Source: an uncultured Clostridia bacterium (GTDB lineage: Bacteria; Bacillota; Clostridia; Oscillospirales; Acutalibacteraceae). From it: a DNA stretch of 6,488 nt. The notes beneath the pieces were generated by a model. The model had not been told where the DNA came from. It did not search any database and saw only the letters and a program-made list of their open reading frames with translations. Positions within the stretch are counted from its first letter, which is position 1; every line of letters starts with the position of its first letter. The translations under genes were made by a program, and so were the position numbers. This document shows, piece by piece, positions 1-6,041 of this stretch. The stretch spans positions 1-6,488 of the forward strand of contig CAMJHI010000137.1 of NCBI GenBank assembly GCA_946405475.1, given 5' to 3'.

Positions 1-1285
1 GGAGAAGCGTCAGGCAACGCTTTGAAATGAGAGACTTTCGTGCCAACTCGTCAGGAGATTTGATTTTCTCCTTTGCATCAATCAGCATTTCGTTCATAGA
101 AGCAACAAGAAGGCCTGCGGAACCCGTTGCGAAGTCCCACACATAAGAATCTTTGTTTACCCTTGCCAGTTTTGCAAGAAGCGTTGCAACATAAGAAGGC
201 GTTAGAACCACATCATTGAGTTTGTCCTGCGAAAAGCCAAGCCAACTGTACATTTCATTAAACAGTTTGCCGGTGAAATCGGTGCTAAGACCGATTTTGT
301 AGTATATTCCGAGGTCATCAATGATTTTCGTAAATACACGCTTTAGCTGACTCTCGCCGTTTTCAACCTTGTTAATATTATCAGTAGTGAGCGTGTTTTG
401 AAGAGTCCTAACGATCAAAGCTCTCTTCTCACGGGGCAAGTTTTTCTCGTTCAAAAACGCCTTTATTTTGCGAAGAATGATGTCTCCGTCACGATTTCCG
501 TCTTCAGTTAAAGACTTTAGTTCCGCTTTTTCAAGCGCAGCAACTTTCCCGGGGACGCCGAGTGTCGCAATAATTGATGCTGCCACAAGATAAACACGAT
601 CACGCTCACTGAGACCCTTTTCGTTCTGGTAAATGTCGTTGTTGAGCTTGACGAGGCTGGCGTTGATTTCCTGCTCACGGCGCTCTCTGAGTTTTTCGAT
701 TTCCTCAGGCGTCAGCTGCAACTGTTTGACCTTTTCAATGAACTGGTCAAAATTTCCCTTCTTGAGAAACGAAAAATCTGTGTAGTCGTCTACCTTCTGC
801 CCAACACCAAAATTGCTTTTGGAAACATAATAGACACCAATTTCATATTGGAGCTTACCGGCGTCATCCTTATAGCCGGTCATGCCGATTGCAATAATAT
901 CGGTGTAGCTTGTATAGTGCAGGAGCGCATTGGCGTAGTGAACTGCACCATTTACGGCATAAGAGTTGATCGTTTTGAAATCCGGCTGATTCTTAGCCGT
1001 CTTGTTTGCAACCCTGCCGTCGGCGTCAAGCAAGACAAGCTTATCTTTATATCCCTTATACTCAATAAGGATTGGATAATTGACCAGATTCTTATCCTGC
1101 AATAGCAGCTTAGCATCCGGTCGGTTTCCACCTGCACCGCCGCTCTTAGAGGCATAGTCATTCAGAGCCTGATCTATTTCCGTATTCAAAGATTCCTGTT
1201 CCAGTTTATAAGGAAGCTTATAGGATTTCAGCCATCCATTCGCCAAATCCGCAATGTTGGGTTCCACAGATTGTACTTTTGCCAA
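1..1285 (-). CDS. N-6 adenine DNA methyltransferase with N-terminal PD-(D/E)xK-like domain (restriction-modification), 3' end outside window
   Basis: I translated this frame by hand; 428 codons are open up to the left edge. Residues about 20-160 look like a PD-(D/E)xK nuclease fold: a Pro-Asp at 56-57 (NRPDAKLLL), then ILIEYKG with Glu75 and Lys77, then an alpha-helical stretch (SYAVNGAVHYANALLHY) ending in a strand (DIIAIG). This resembles the N-terminal domain of type I HsdR proteins. A charged helical region follows at about 175-225. The methyltransferase part starts near 320, with LTPSYVATLLAKL at 361-373 and the SAM-binding motif I WDFATGSAGLL at 383-393, a variant of the usual DPxxGSGG. 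The catalytic NPPY/F motif would lie beyond the edge. From family knowledge, such proteins are HsdM-like or type IIG-like enzymes that methylate adenine and may also cut DNA. The start is TTG at 1283-1285, since a TAG lies in frame just upstream and no ATG is available. The gene is more AT-rich than the others, which suggests transfer. Methylase identity is solid; active nuclease is inference. Confidence 0.85.
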   Translation of the reverse strand, partial: MAKVQSVEPNIADLANGWLKSYKLPYKLEQESLNTEIDQALNDYASKSGGAGGNRPDAKLLLQDKNLVNYPILIEYKGYKDKLVLLDADGRVANKTAKNQPDFKTINSYAVNGAVHYANALLHYTSYTDIIAIGMTGYKDDAGKLQYEIGVYYVSKSNFGVGQKVDDYTDFSFLKKGNFDQFIEKVKQLQLTPEEIEKLRERREQEINASLVKLNNDIYQNEKGLSERDRVYLVAASIIATLGVPGKVAALEKAELKSLTEDGNRDGDIILRKIKAFLNEKNLPREKRALIVRTLQNTLTTDNINKVENGESQLKRVFTKIIDDLGIYYKIGLSTDFTGKLFNEMYSWLGFSQDKLNDVVLTPSYVATLLAKLARVNKDSYVWDFATGSAGLLVASMNEMLIDAKEKIKSPDELARKSLISKRCLTLL

Positions 1286-1290
1286 GTTAA

Positions 1291-1297
1291 CTCCTCC
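1291..1297 (-). promoter_or_regulatory. Ribosome binding site that fixes the TTG start of the methyltransferase
   Basis: The minus strand reads GGAGGAG, a near-perfect Shine-Dalgarno, followed by the 5-nt spacer TTAAC and then TTG. An in-frame TAG occurs 12-15 nt upstream of the TTG, so no longer start is possible from an ATG. This decides the start as TTG. Confidence 0.85.
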
Positions 1298-1352
1298 ACT
1301 CTAGTCGTGAAATTAGCTGTTATTGGTACTATGTTTTAATTCAAACCCACAA

Positions 1353-1381
1353 CCTTGAAAATGTTCATAGCACTTTCAAGG
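1353..1381. repeat. 8-bp perfect inverted repeat upstream of the methyltransferase
   Basis: CCTTGAAA at 1353-1360 and its exact reverse complement TTTCAAGG at 1374-1381 are separated by 13 nt. There is no T-run on either side, so it is not an intrinsic terminator. It lies about 70 nt upstream of the TTG start, where an operator for a controller or self-regulating restriction-modification protein could sit. That role is inference. Confidence 0.5.
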
Positions 1382-1397
1382 CATGCCGACTGTATTC

Positions 1398-1423
1398 AAA
1401 CCGGTTTTTGCGAATAACGTTAT
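1398..1423. repeat. Two adjacent 10-bp perfect palindromes
   Basis: AAACCGGTTT (1398-1407) and ATAACGTTAT (1414-1423) are each perfect 10-bp palindromes with centres 16 bp apart, about one and a half helix turns. A 9-bp direct repeat, ATTCAAACC, occurs at 1339-1347 and 1394-1402 and runs into the first palindrome. They could be operator half-sites or simply chance; no known site was recognised. Confidence 0.4.
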
Positions 1424-1431
1424 CTTTACCT

Positions 1432-1512
1432 TCACTTCCCCGCAGAAAGACGGCCGACCAGCTCGGCGATCTCCGCGTCGATCAGCGTCGCCTGTGGTAT
1501 TTCACAACCATA
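1432..1512 (-). pseudogene. Orphan C-terminal-like coding tail, unrecognised
   Basis: A 26-codon frame lies between a TAA at 1513-1515 and a TGA at 1432-1434, and it has no start codon. Its translation ends ATLIDAEIAELVGRLSAGK, an amphipathic, alanine- and glutamate-rich helix typical of a real protein terminus. Its composition is GC-rich like the genes to the right and unlike the methyltransferase. It could be the surviving end of a gene lost when the restriction-modification locus arrived, or a chance frame in the leader of that locus. I cannot assign a family. Confidence 0.3.
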
Positions 1513-1540
1513 TTATACCGTTTCATCAATCAAAAATCAA
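1512..1540 (-). promoter_or_regulatory. Sigma-70-type promoter pointing toward the methyltransferase
   Basis: On the minus strand TTGATT (1535-1540) is followed by exactly 17 nt and then a consensus TATAAT (1512-1517). Transcription would start near 1505 and run left, giving a leader of about 220 nt before the TTG start of the methyltransferase. No better promoter is visible closer to that gene. The element is interleaved with a 13-bp inverted repeat, which suggests repression by a dimeric DNA-binding protein. Confidence 0.65.
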
Positions 1541-1558
1541 TAAAATGATTGATGAAAC
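1520..1558. repeat. 13-bp perfect inverted repeat around the -35 element (probable operator)
   Basis: GTTTCATCAATCA at 1520-1532 is matched by its exact reverse complement TGATTGATGAAAC at 1546-1558, with a 13-nt AT-rich spacer. One arm fills the spacer between the -35 and -10 boxes, the -35 box lies in the loop, and the other arm is just upstream. No T-run follows on either strand, so a terminator role is unlikely. The arrangement fits an operator; the regulator is not in the window. Confidence 0.6.
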
Positions 1559-1612
1559 CGTCCCGCCAACAACGACGCGCTGAGTTTCTTCACGGGCCGC
1601 GCAAACAACAGG

Positions 1613-1641
1613 AAAAAGCCTCGCCGAAGCGAGGCTTTTTT
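1613..1641 (-). terminator. Intrinsic terminator of the GH116 gene, probably bidirectional
   Basis: A GCCTCGC/GCGAGGC stem extends through A-T pairs to 12 perfect base pairs (1613-1624 with 1629-1640). On the minus strand the loop is TTCG closed by C-G, the very stable UUCG tetraloop, and it is followed by TTTTT. It begins about 26 nt after the GH116 stop codon. The plus strand also ends in six Ts, so it can stop transcription from either side. Confidence 0.92.
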
Positions 1642-1667
1642 GTGCCGGCGGCGGGCGTGCATCGGTT

Positions 1668-4139
1668 TCACTCGGTTTCCCCGGTCAGCACCGTCCAACC
1701 GTCAAGGCTTCCCGCCAAAACGCGGATCTGCACCGTGCCGTTTTTGACTTCAACCGTGCCCAGTACGCCGGGGAAGCACAGCGGCAGCGTGATGTTCTTT
1801 TCCACCGGACGAAGCCGGATAATCCGTTTCGCGGCGTCGATCTGCAGGCCGAGAGCCGCGTTGAGCGTGGACCAGCTCGACAGGGGGCGCGAGTAGTGGT
1901 GCCCGCACTCCCAGTGATCCCACAGCGCGCCGAAACGCGATTGGTTGTTCTGAATGGTCGTGACGAGGGCTTGCGCTTCGTCAGACAGCCCCACGTTCAG
2001 GCAAAGCGCCGCCGTCAGGTAACCGATGCCCGTCCACACGGCCTGCGCCTGACAGTTTTTGTGGGAATACAGCGTGGTGCGCCGCCCTTTGGGGCAGGAG
2101 GCGTTGATGAGCCCGCCGTCGGGGTCGAAGTTTTCGGCCAGAATGAGCCGCAAAACGTCCCGCACCCGGTCGTCGCTCAAAAAGCCGCCGATACCCGAAA
2201 CACGCAGGAACCATTCGCCGTCGAGCTGATCGGTCATCAGGGTCTCGTCCCTCTCCTCGCCGCAGTGCCACAGGTCGTAGTATGCGCCGTTCCACAGCTT
2301 CGTTTCCAGGGAGGCGCGGCCTTTTTCGAGCAGGCGCCGCCACGCTGCGGCGCGTTCGGCGTCGCCAACCTTGTCGGCCAGACTTGCGCCGGCCTTCAGT
2401 GCGGCGAGCCATAAAATCGAGATATACGCCGGCGTGCCGGAAAAATTCCAGGCGTCGTAGGTGTTGCGCTTGGTATCCCTGTCGGGGAGACCGTCGCCGT
2501 CTGCGTCGAGTTCACCGATGGAATCCACGGCGCGGATCACATGCGGCCACATGTCCCTGAGGTAAGCGCCGTCGCCGGTATAAAGATAATCGCGCAGCAC
2601 CATGAGCACAAACTGATTGTTCATATCCACGCGGTCAAAGCCGTTGTCCACGTGATCCAGATCCGGCGTGAAAAAGTGGTGAACGCGGCCGTCCTCCCGC
2701 TGAAAAGCGGCGCCCATGCGCATCTGACCGAGCTGCAGTTCCGGGAACAGCGCCAGCAGGCCGAAGGACGCGTGATAAGTGATGTCCGTGGTGTGGAAGC
2801 CGCAGTAGCCCTGCCCCTCCCACAGACCGAACCGGCCGTCTTTGAGATACCACGAGCACTTCACGAGCGTGCTCAGGTGGCCGCTCCAGCAATCCGGATA
2901 CGCTTCGGGCAGGGTCGTGTGATAGAGCAGCTTTGAGAAAGCGGCGGCCTTGTCAAAGATCTCCGGATGCTCCCGCAGGAAGGTGTTCGCGTCCTCCGCC
3001 CCGCGGAAGAGATTTTCATAGTAATGCCCGAGCCGCCGTCCGTCCTTCGAGAAGTGGTTCGGAAAATACCACGTGAGGAGAAAGCGCACCGTCTTTTTTT
3101 CGCCCGGCGCAAGGCGCACGCTGCTGCATAGGGCGGCGGCGCCGAACTCTTCCGGGCGGTAACGCCGGGACTGCTGCGCGCGAAGGCTTTGCAAAAACAA
3201 CGCCTGTTCCTCCCGGTCAGCCGGGAATGCGGGCTTTGTTTCCCGGATGCGCCGCAAAACCGAGGCGGCAAAGGGGTACCCGGCGTAAGCGTTGAACAGG
3301 TCGCTGATCTCCCGGTCGGTCAGCGCCCCCACGTCGTCGGGCAACTCAGGCGGCAGCGTACCGACCTTGCTGTCGGGCAGACGACCCGTTTCCCGAAAGC
3401 CGAACAGCACGGATTCCTGACTGACGCCGAAGTTTTTTTCAAAGACGTATTCCCGGATGAAGCTCCGGTATTCTCCGGCAATATAGCTTTTTTCGCCGTC
3501 GCCGCCGATGCTCAGGCACACCTCGCCGCAGTTCGGCGCGTCGGTTTGCTCGGCGGGCTGCATCGTGACGCTGACGGCGCCCGGAACGGCGGAAAGCGTG
3601 TTGCGGCAGCCGCCGTCGTTGCAGAATTCCGGCACAAGGGTGCCGAGCAGGCTCACCGTGAGCGCTTCATGACCCGGGTTTTCGATCTCGAAATCCATCG
3701 CAAACCCCGGCGTGGCGGCAATATCCGTCCGATGCGGCACGAACGGCGCCGCCGCGCGCCCCGTTACGCGGCAGGGCAAGGCCTCGTCTTCATATTGCAG
3801 CTCACACGTGGGGAACCGCCCGTCAAACACGATGCGTTCGACCGGCTTGTTCCAGGGAAACATCCGATAGGAAAAATCGCGCTGATCGGTCCTCAGCCCG
3901 AGCTTTCTTACGACGGAACGCTCACCGGCCTTTTCCGTCCGGACCCAGAACGACAGCGCGCCCGTGCTGCCTTCGCCGTCGTCCGCCTCGTTTTCCCAGC
4001 ATACCTCGGTCATTCTGGGCGGATTGGCGATCTGCCAATAGTGAAATTCTCCGTCGGGAAAAAGCTCCACGCTGCCCGCGCCGATGCCGCCCAGCGCGAT
4101 ACCGCTGCCGCTTGGTTTCGTCATTACGATCCTTGCCAT
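1668..4139 (-). CDS. GH116 family glycosidase (GBA2-like, DUF608), cytoplasmic
   Basis: At 823 residues it matches the usual length of bacterial GH116 enzymes, retaining beta-glycosidases that act on beta-glucosides, beta-xylosides or glucosylceramide. The N-terminal beta-domain opens with the hallmark GIALGGIGAGSVELFPDG (13-30) and runs to about 370; an (alpha/alpha)6 barrel follows. The nucleophile is Glu441 in LWEGQ and the acid/base is Asp562 in TYDAW, both placed by comparison with characterised members. Asp452 (HTTD) should contact the sugar. DADGDGLPD at 545-553 looks like a calcium loop, and the late active-site motif EcGhhYSRPLSSW spans 744-756. No signal peptide or membrane segment is seen. 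The HDT motif preceding the DLN(P/L)KFVLQ element of human GBA2 appears replaced, so specificity is open. Start choice is uncertain: Met1 has AAAGG at 11 nt, whereas Met6 (4124) has AAGGA at 5 nt. It has its own promoter and terminator, with no sugar transporter or regulator in view. Confidence 0.9.
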   Translation of the reverse strand: MARIVMTKPSGSGIALGGIGAGSVELFPDGEFHYWQIANPPRMTEVCWENEADDGEGSTGALSFWVRTEKAGERSVVRKLGLRTDQRDFSYRMFPWNKPVERIVFDGRFPTCELQYEDEALPCRVTGRAAAPFVPHRTDIAATPGFAMDFEIENPGHEALTVSLLGTLVPEFCNDGGCRNTLSAVPGAVSVTMQPAEQTDAPNCGEVCLSIGGDGEKSYIAGEYRSFIREYVFEKNFGVSQESVLFGFRETGRLPDSKVGTLPPELPDDVGALTDREISDLFNAYAGYPFAASVLRRIRETKPAFPADREEQALFLQSLRAQQSRRYRPEEFGAAALCSSVRLAPGEKKTVRFLLTWYFPNHFSKDGRRLGHYYENLFRGAEDANTFLREHPEIFDKAAAFSKLLYHTTLPEAYPDCWSGHLSTLVKCSWYLKDGRFGLWEGQGYCGFHTTDITYHASFGLLALFPELQLGQMRMGAAFQREDGRVHHFFTPDLDHVDNGFDRVDMNNQFVLMVLRDYLYTGDGAYLRDMWPHVIRAVDSIGELDADGDGLPDRDTKRNTYDAWNFSGTPAYISILWLAALKAGASLADKVGDAERAAAWRRLLEKGRASLETKLWNGAYYDLWHCGEERDETLMTDQLDGEWFLRVSGIGGFLSDDRVRDVLRLILAENFDPDGGLINASCPKGRRTTLYSHKNCQAQAVWTGIGYLTAALCLNVGLSDEAQALVTTIQNNQSRFGALWDHWECGHHYSRPLSSWSTLNAALGLQIDAAKRIIRLRPVEKNITLPLCFPGVLGTVEVKNGTVQIRVLAGSLDGWTVLTGETE

Positions 4140-4414
4140 AAGTAAAACGACCTTTCCGTCGGATTTTCAGTGAACACATTTGAATTATACCATAACCCGA
4201 TCGGGGAATCCACACTTCCGTCAATGATTGCGCCGCAAAAAGAGAACCAAATGTCGATGCCGGTGATCGTAACGTTCGGGAATGCGGTATATCTTCTTCC
4301 GGTGTGACGCGTTCCGTTTCTTTCGCCGGGGCCGTTTCATTCGCACAGGTCATGACTGCGAGCCGTCCCGCAGGCGATGAGCAGAAGCAGCAGCGCGAAC
4401 AGGACGGTGGTCAT
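4140..4414 (-). pseudogene. Decayed small lipoprotein gene (signal peptide remnant)
   Basis: Five nucleotides after the reductase stop, an ATG (4412-4414) opens a 25-codon frame ending at TGA 4337-4339. It begins MTTVLFALLLLLIACG, a convincing lipoprotein signal with lipobox LIAC and Cys15. In another frame from about 4353 the sequence continues as CANETAPAKETERVTPEED, the kind of hydrophilic linker that usually follows a lipobox. Further on, the original frame reads PNVTITGIDIWFSFCGA, which looks domain-like. This pattern fits a lipoprotein broken by at least two frame changes, but only the signal part is firm. GAAGG lies directly against the ATG, so spacing is too short for good initiation. 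It may once have been the fourth gene of the redox operon. Alternatively it is a genuine tiny membrane peptide, or partly chance. No full family can be named. Confidence 0.45.
4184..4192 (-). promoter_or_regulatory. Extended -10 promoter of the GH116 gene
   Basis: The minus strand reads TGGTATAAT, a consensus -10 box (4184-4189) with a TGn extension. No good -35 is present; TGGATT at 4207-4212, 17 nt upstream, is the best candidate, and an extended -10 can work without one. Transcription would start near 4177 and give a leader of roughly 40-50 nt. It sits inside the decayed lipoprotein gene. Confidence 0.6.
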
Positions 4415-4419
4415 CCTTC

Positions 4420-5262
4420 TTATTCTTTTTCAAAGCCCGGTTTCCAGGCGGCGAACTGGTCAAGCTGTGCGTCGGTGCGGTGGTAGTACCGCACGCCCTT
4501 GTCGAGCTTGGCGATCTCCGCCATTTCTGCGTCGGTGAGCGTAAAATCGAGGATATTGAGATTGTCGCGGATGTGATCGACGTTCTTTGACCCGGGGATG
4601 ACGGCAAAGCCCATCTGCGTATGCCAGCGCAAAATCACCTGCGCAGGCGATTTGCCGTACTTTTTGCCGAGCTTTGCAAAAATCGGCTCGTGGATCAGCG
4701 CCTTGTCGCCGTGCCCCAGCGGATACCAGCTCATGAGCTTGATGTCGTATCTGTCCAAAGTCTTGCGAAGCTCTGTCTGCGTGAAATAAGGATGCGCTTC
4801 CACCTGAATGAATTGGGGCGCGATCTCCCATTTGGTTTCCAGCTCTTCGATGTACTTGCCTTCAAAGTTGGAGATGCCGATGCTCTTCGCCTTGCCTTCT
4901 CTGTATGCCTTTTCCAGCTGACGGTAACCGGCCAGCCAGTTGCCCGCGGGCTGGTGGATGTAGAGCAGGTCGACGTAGTCCACGCCCAGCCGCTCCAGCG
5001 TTTCGTCCACGGCGTTCCCGTTTTCATATTCGCTCGGCCAGAGCTTGGTGGAGAGAAAGATCTCTTCCCGCTTGACGCCGCTGTCCCTCATGCCGCGGCC
5101 GACGGCGCGCTCGTTGACGTAGGCGTTGGCGGTATCCACGAGGGAATAGCCCATTTTCAGTGCTTCCCGCACGCTGTTTTCCGCGTCCGCCGGGGTAAGC
5201 ATATAAGTGCCGATGCCCACGACCGGGCAGGTCAGTCCATTGTTGAGTTTTACGTTTTCCAT
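4420..5262 (-). CDS. Aldo/keto reductase (NADPH-dependent)
   Basis: This 280-residue protein has the normal length of single-domain aldo/keto reductases, TIM-barrel enzymes that reduce aldehydes and ketones to alcohols with NAD(P)H in the cytoplasm. The catalytic tetrad is visible: Asp43 and Tyr48 in VDTANAY, Lys73 in STKLWP, and His103 in YIHQP. Cofactor contacts are GISNF (129-133) and the phosphate-binding IPGSKNVDHIRDN (222-234), which favours NADPH. It resembles the 2,5-diketo-gluconate reductase/YvgN-type branch. AAGGAG lies 7 nt before the ATG. It follows the flavodoxin gene after 47 nt without a terminator-like hairpin, so co-transcription is likely. The physiological substrate cannot be read from sequence; methylglyoxal-type aldehyde detoxification is one possibility for this branch. 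Confidence 0.93.
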   Translation of the reverse strand: MENVKLNNGLTCPVVGIGTYMLTPADAENSVREALKMGYSLVDTANAYVNERAVGRGMRDSGVKREEIFLSTKLWPSEYENGNAVDETLERLGVDYVDLLYIHQPAGNWLAGYRQLEKAYREGKAKSIGISNFEGKYIEELETKWEIAPQFIQVEAHPYFTQTELRKTLDRYDIKLMSWYPLGHGDKALIHEPIFAKLGKKYGKSPAQVILRWHTQMGFAVIPGSKNVDHIRDNLNILDFTLTDAEMAEIAKLDKGVRYYHRTDAQLDQFAAWKPGFEKE

Positions 5263-5309
5263 AATGTTTCTCCTTTTTGATCTGTTTTGTTTTTTGATCG
5301 GATTTACGA

Positions 5310-6035
5310 TCAGAACCCCAGGTCATTCAGCCAGCCGTTCACGCTTTCTCTGACGCTGTCCTGCCTGTTCTGCGCGTCGTTCCCACGGATCGCAAGTCCT
5401 TCTCCGACCGTCGCCCCGGGAACAGCGGAAGCGAGCTTTTTATCAAAGCCGGAAAGCCCGGAACCTTCGTGTGTGGAGAACGGGATCAGCGTTTTGCCGG
5501 CGAGCGCGTTGCGGTTCTGCTCAAAGAAGGTGTACATGATCATCGGCCAGTCGCCCCACCATACGGGAGCGCCGATAAACACGGTCTCGTAACCCGAAAG
5601 CTCCGGCGCCGTTCCTTTGTACGACGGGCGCGCCTTATCGTTCTGTTCTTTCTTTGCAACGTCGGTGAGCGCGCTGTAGGTCATCGGGTAATGGTCGTCC
5701 ACGGACAGCACTTCCCACAGATCGGCGCCGGTCTTCTCCGCGATCATCTCCGCAACGATCGCCGTGTTGCCCTTGTTGATCACGCCGACGGTGTACTGCT
5801 CGCCGGTGCGGGAGAAATACACGACCAGAGTCTTGCTTTCAGAAGGCGCTGCGGTTTCATCCGTGCCGCTTGCAGCGTCCGATTTGGTTTTGTCGGACGG
5901 CGCGGTCGTGTTTTCGGTTTTGCTTTCCGTTCCGGCAGCCGTTCCCGGCGTCTGACCGCCGCCTGTGCAGGCGGCAAGCGTCAGGATCATCACAAGCGCG
6001 AGAAGCGCCGGCAGACTGTTCTTCATGTGTTTCAT
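5310..6035 (-). CDS. Lipoprotein flavodoxin (flavodoxin_4-like), membrane-anchored
   Basis: Residues 1-23 form a lipoprotein signal peptide: KH.K, a hydrophobic core, then LAAC with Cys23 as the lipid attachment site. A Ser/Thr/Ala-rich, low-complexity linker spans about 24-67. The flavodoxin domain begins LVVYFSRTG (70-78). The FMN phosphate-binding loop seems split: SRTG is followed by about 11 residues before GNTA (89-92), a form I associate with gut Firmicute flavodoxins. GAPVWWGDWP (155-164) and PFSTHEGSGLSG (185-196) are the further flavin-contacting loops. The protein should therefore carry FMN on the outer face of the membrane and pass electrons there; its partner is unknown. The start is Met1, with AAGGGGGG 6 nt upstream; Met4 has no such site. 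Translation is probably coupled to the preceding gene, since that gene's stop overlaps this Shine-Dalgarno. At 241 residues the domain looks intact. Confidence 0.9.
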   Translation of the reverse strand: MKHMKNSLPALLALVMILTLAACTGGGQTPGTAAGTESKTENTTAPSDKTKSDAASGTDETAAPSESKTLVVYFSRTGEQYTVGVINKGNTAIVAEMIAEKTGADLWEVLSVDDHYPMTYSALTDVAKKEQNDKARPSYKGTAPELSGYETVFIGAPVWWGDWPMIMYTFFEQNRNALAGKTLIPFSTHEGSGLSGFDKKLASAVPGATVGEGLAIRGNDAQNRQDSVRESVNGWLNDLGF

Positions 6036-6041
6036 GTTTGT

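Larger units (their letters stand above)
1286..1667. other. Gene-free, signal-rich intergenic region and composition boundary
   Basis: This 382-nt stretch separates the GH116 gene from the methyltransferase and contains no intact gene that I accept. Right to left it holds a hairpin terminator, a 13-bp inverted repeat overlapping a minus-strand promoter, a 26-codon orphan open frame, two 10-bp palindromes and an 8-bp inverted repeat. DNA is GC-rich down to about 1440 and clearly AT-rich below it, so a junction between host DNA and an acquired restriction-modification locus probably lies at about 1430-1560. A 66-codon plus-strand frame (1383-1583) crosses the area but has no convincing start signal or family resemblance. 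Confidence 0.6.

Noticed and set aside
848..1161. Plus- and minus-strand frames of 69-85 codons inside the methyltransferase
   Set aside because: They overlap the well-supported PD-(D/E)xK/methylase frame and have no ribosome binding sites or family resemblance.
1520..1558. The 13-bp inverted repeat as a terminator, insertion-sequence end or attachment site
   Set aside because: No T-run follows the arms, no transposase or integrase is present, and the precise overlap with a 17-nt-spaced promoter makes an operator the simpler reading.
1383..1583. A 66-codon plus-strand frame across the intergenic region
   Set aside because: It spans the composition junction and the promoter/inverted repeat, begins in a palindrome cluster, and its translation is low-complexity and unrecognisable.
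1896..2936. Several plus-strand frames of 92-172 codons within the GH116 gene
   Set aside because: They mirror the codon bias of the opposite-strand gene, have no convincing start signals, and show no family motifs.
3189..4145. A 318-codon plus-strand open frame opposite the GH116 gene
   Set aside because: It is a GC-rich shadow of the GH116 N-terminal half. Its translation is Arg/Ala/Val/Gln-rich with no recognisable domain, while the minus strand encodes a clear enzyme family.
4621..5280. A 219-codon plus-strand frame opposite the aldo/keto reductase
   Set aside because: It is antisense to a gene with its full catalytic tetrad; the translation is compositionally odd and lacks motifs.
5291..5312. 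Short inverted repeat GATCG...CGATC between the flavodoxin and reductase genes
   Set aside because: The stem is only 5 bp, and on the transcribed strand it is followed by As rather than Ts, so it is not a terminator for the operon.
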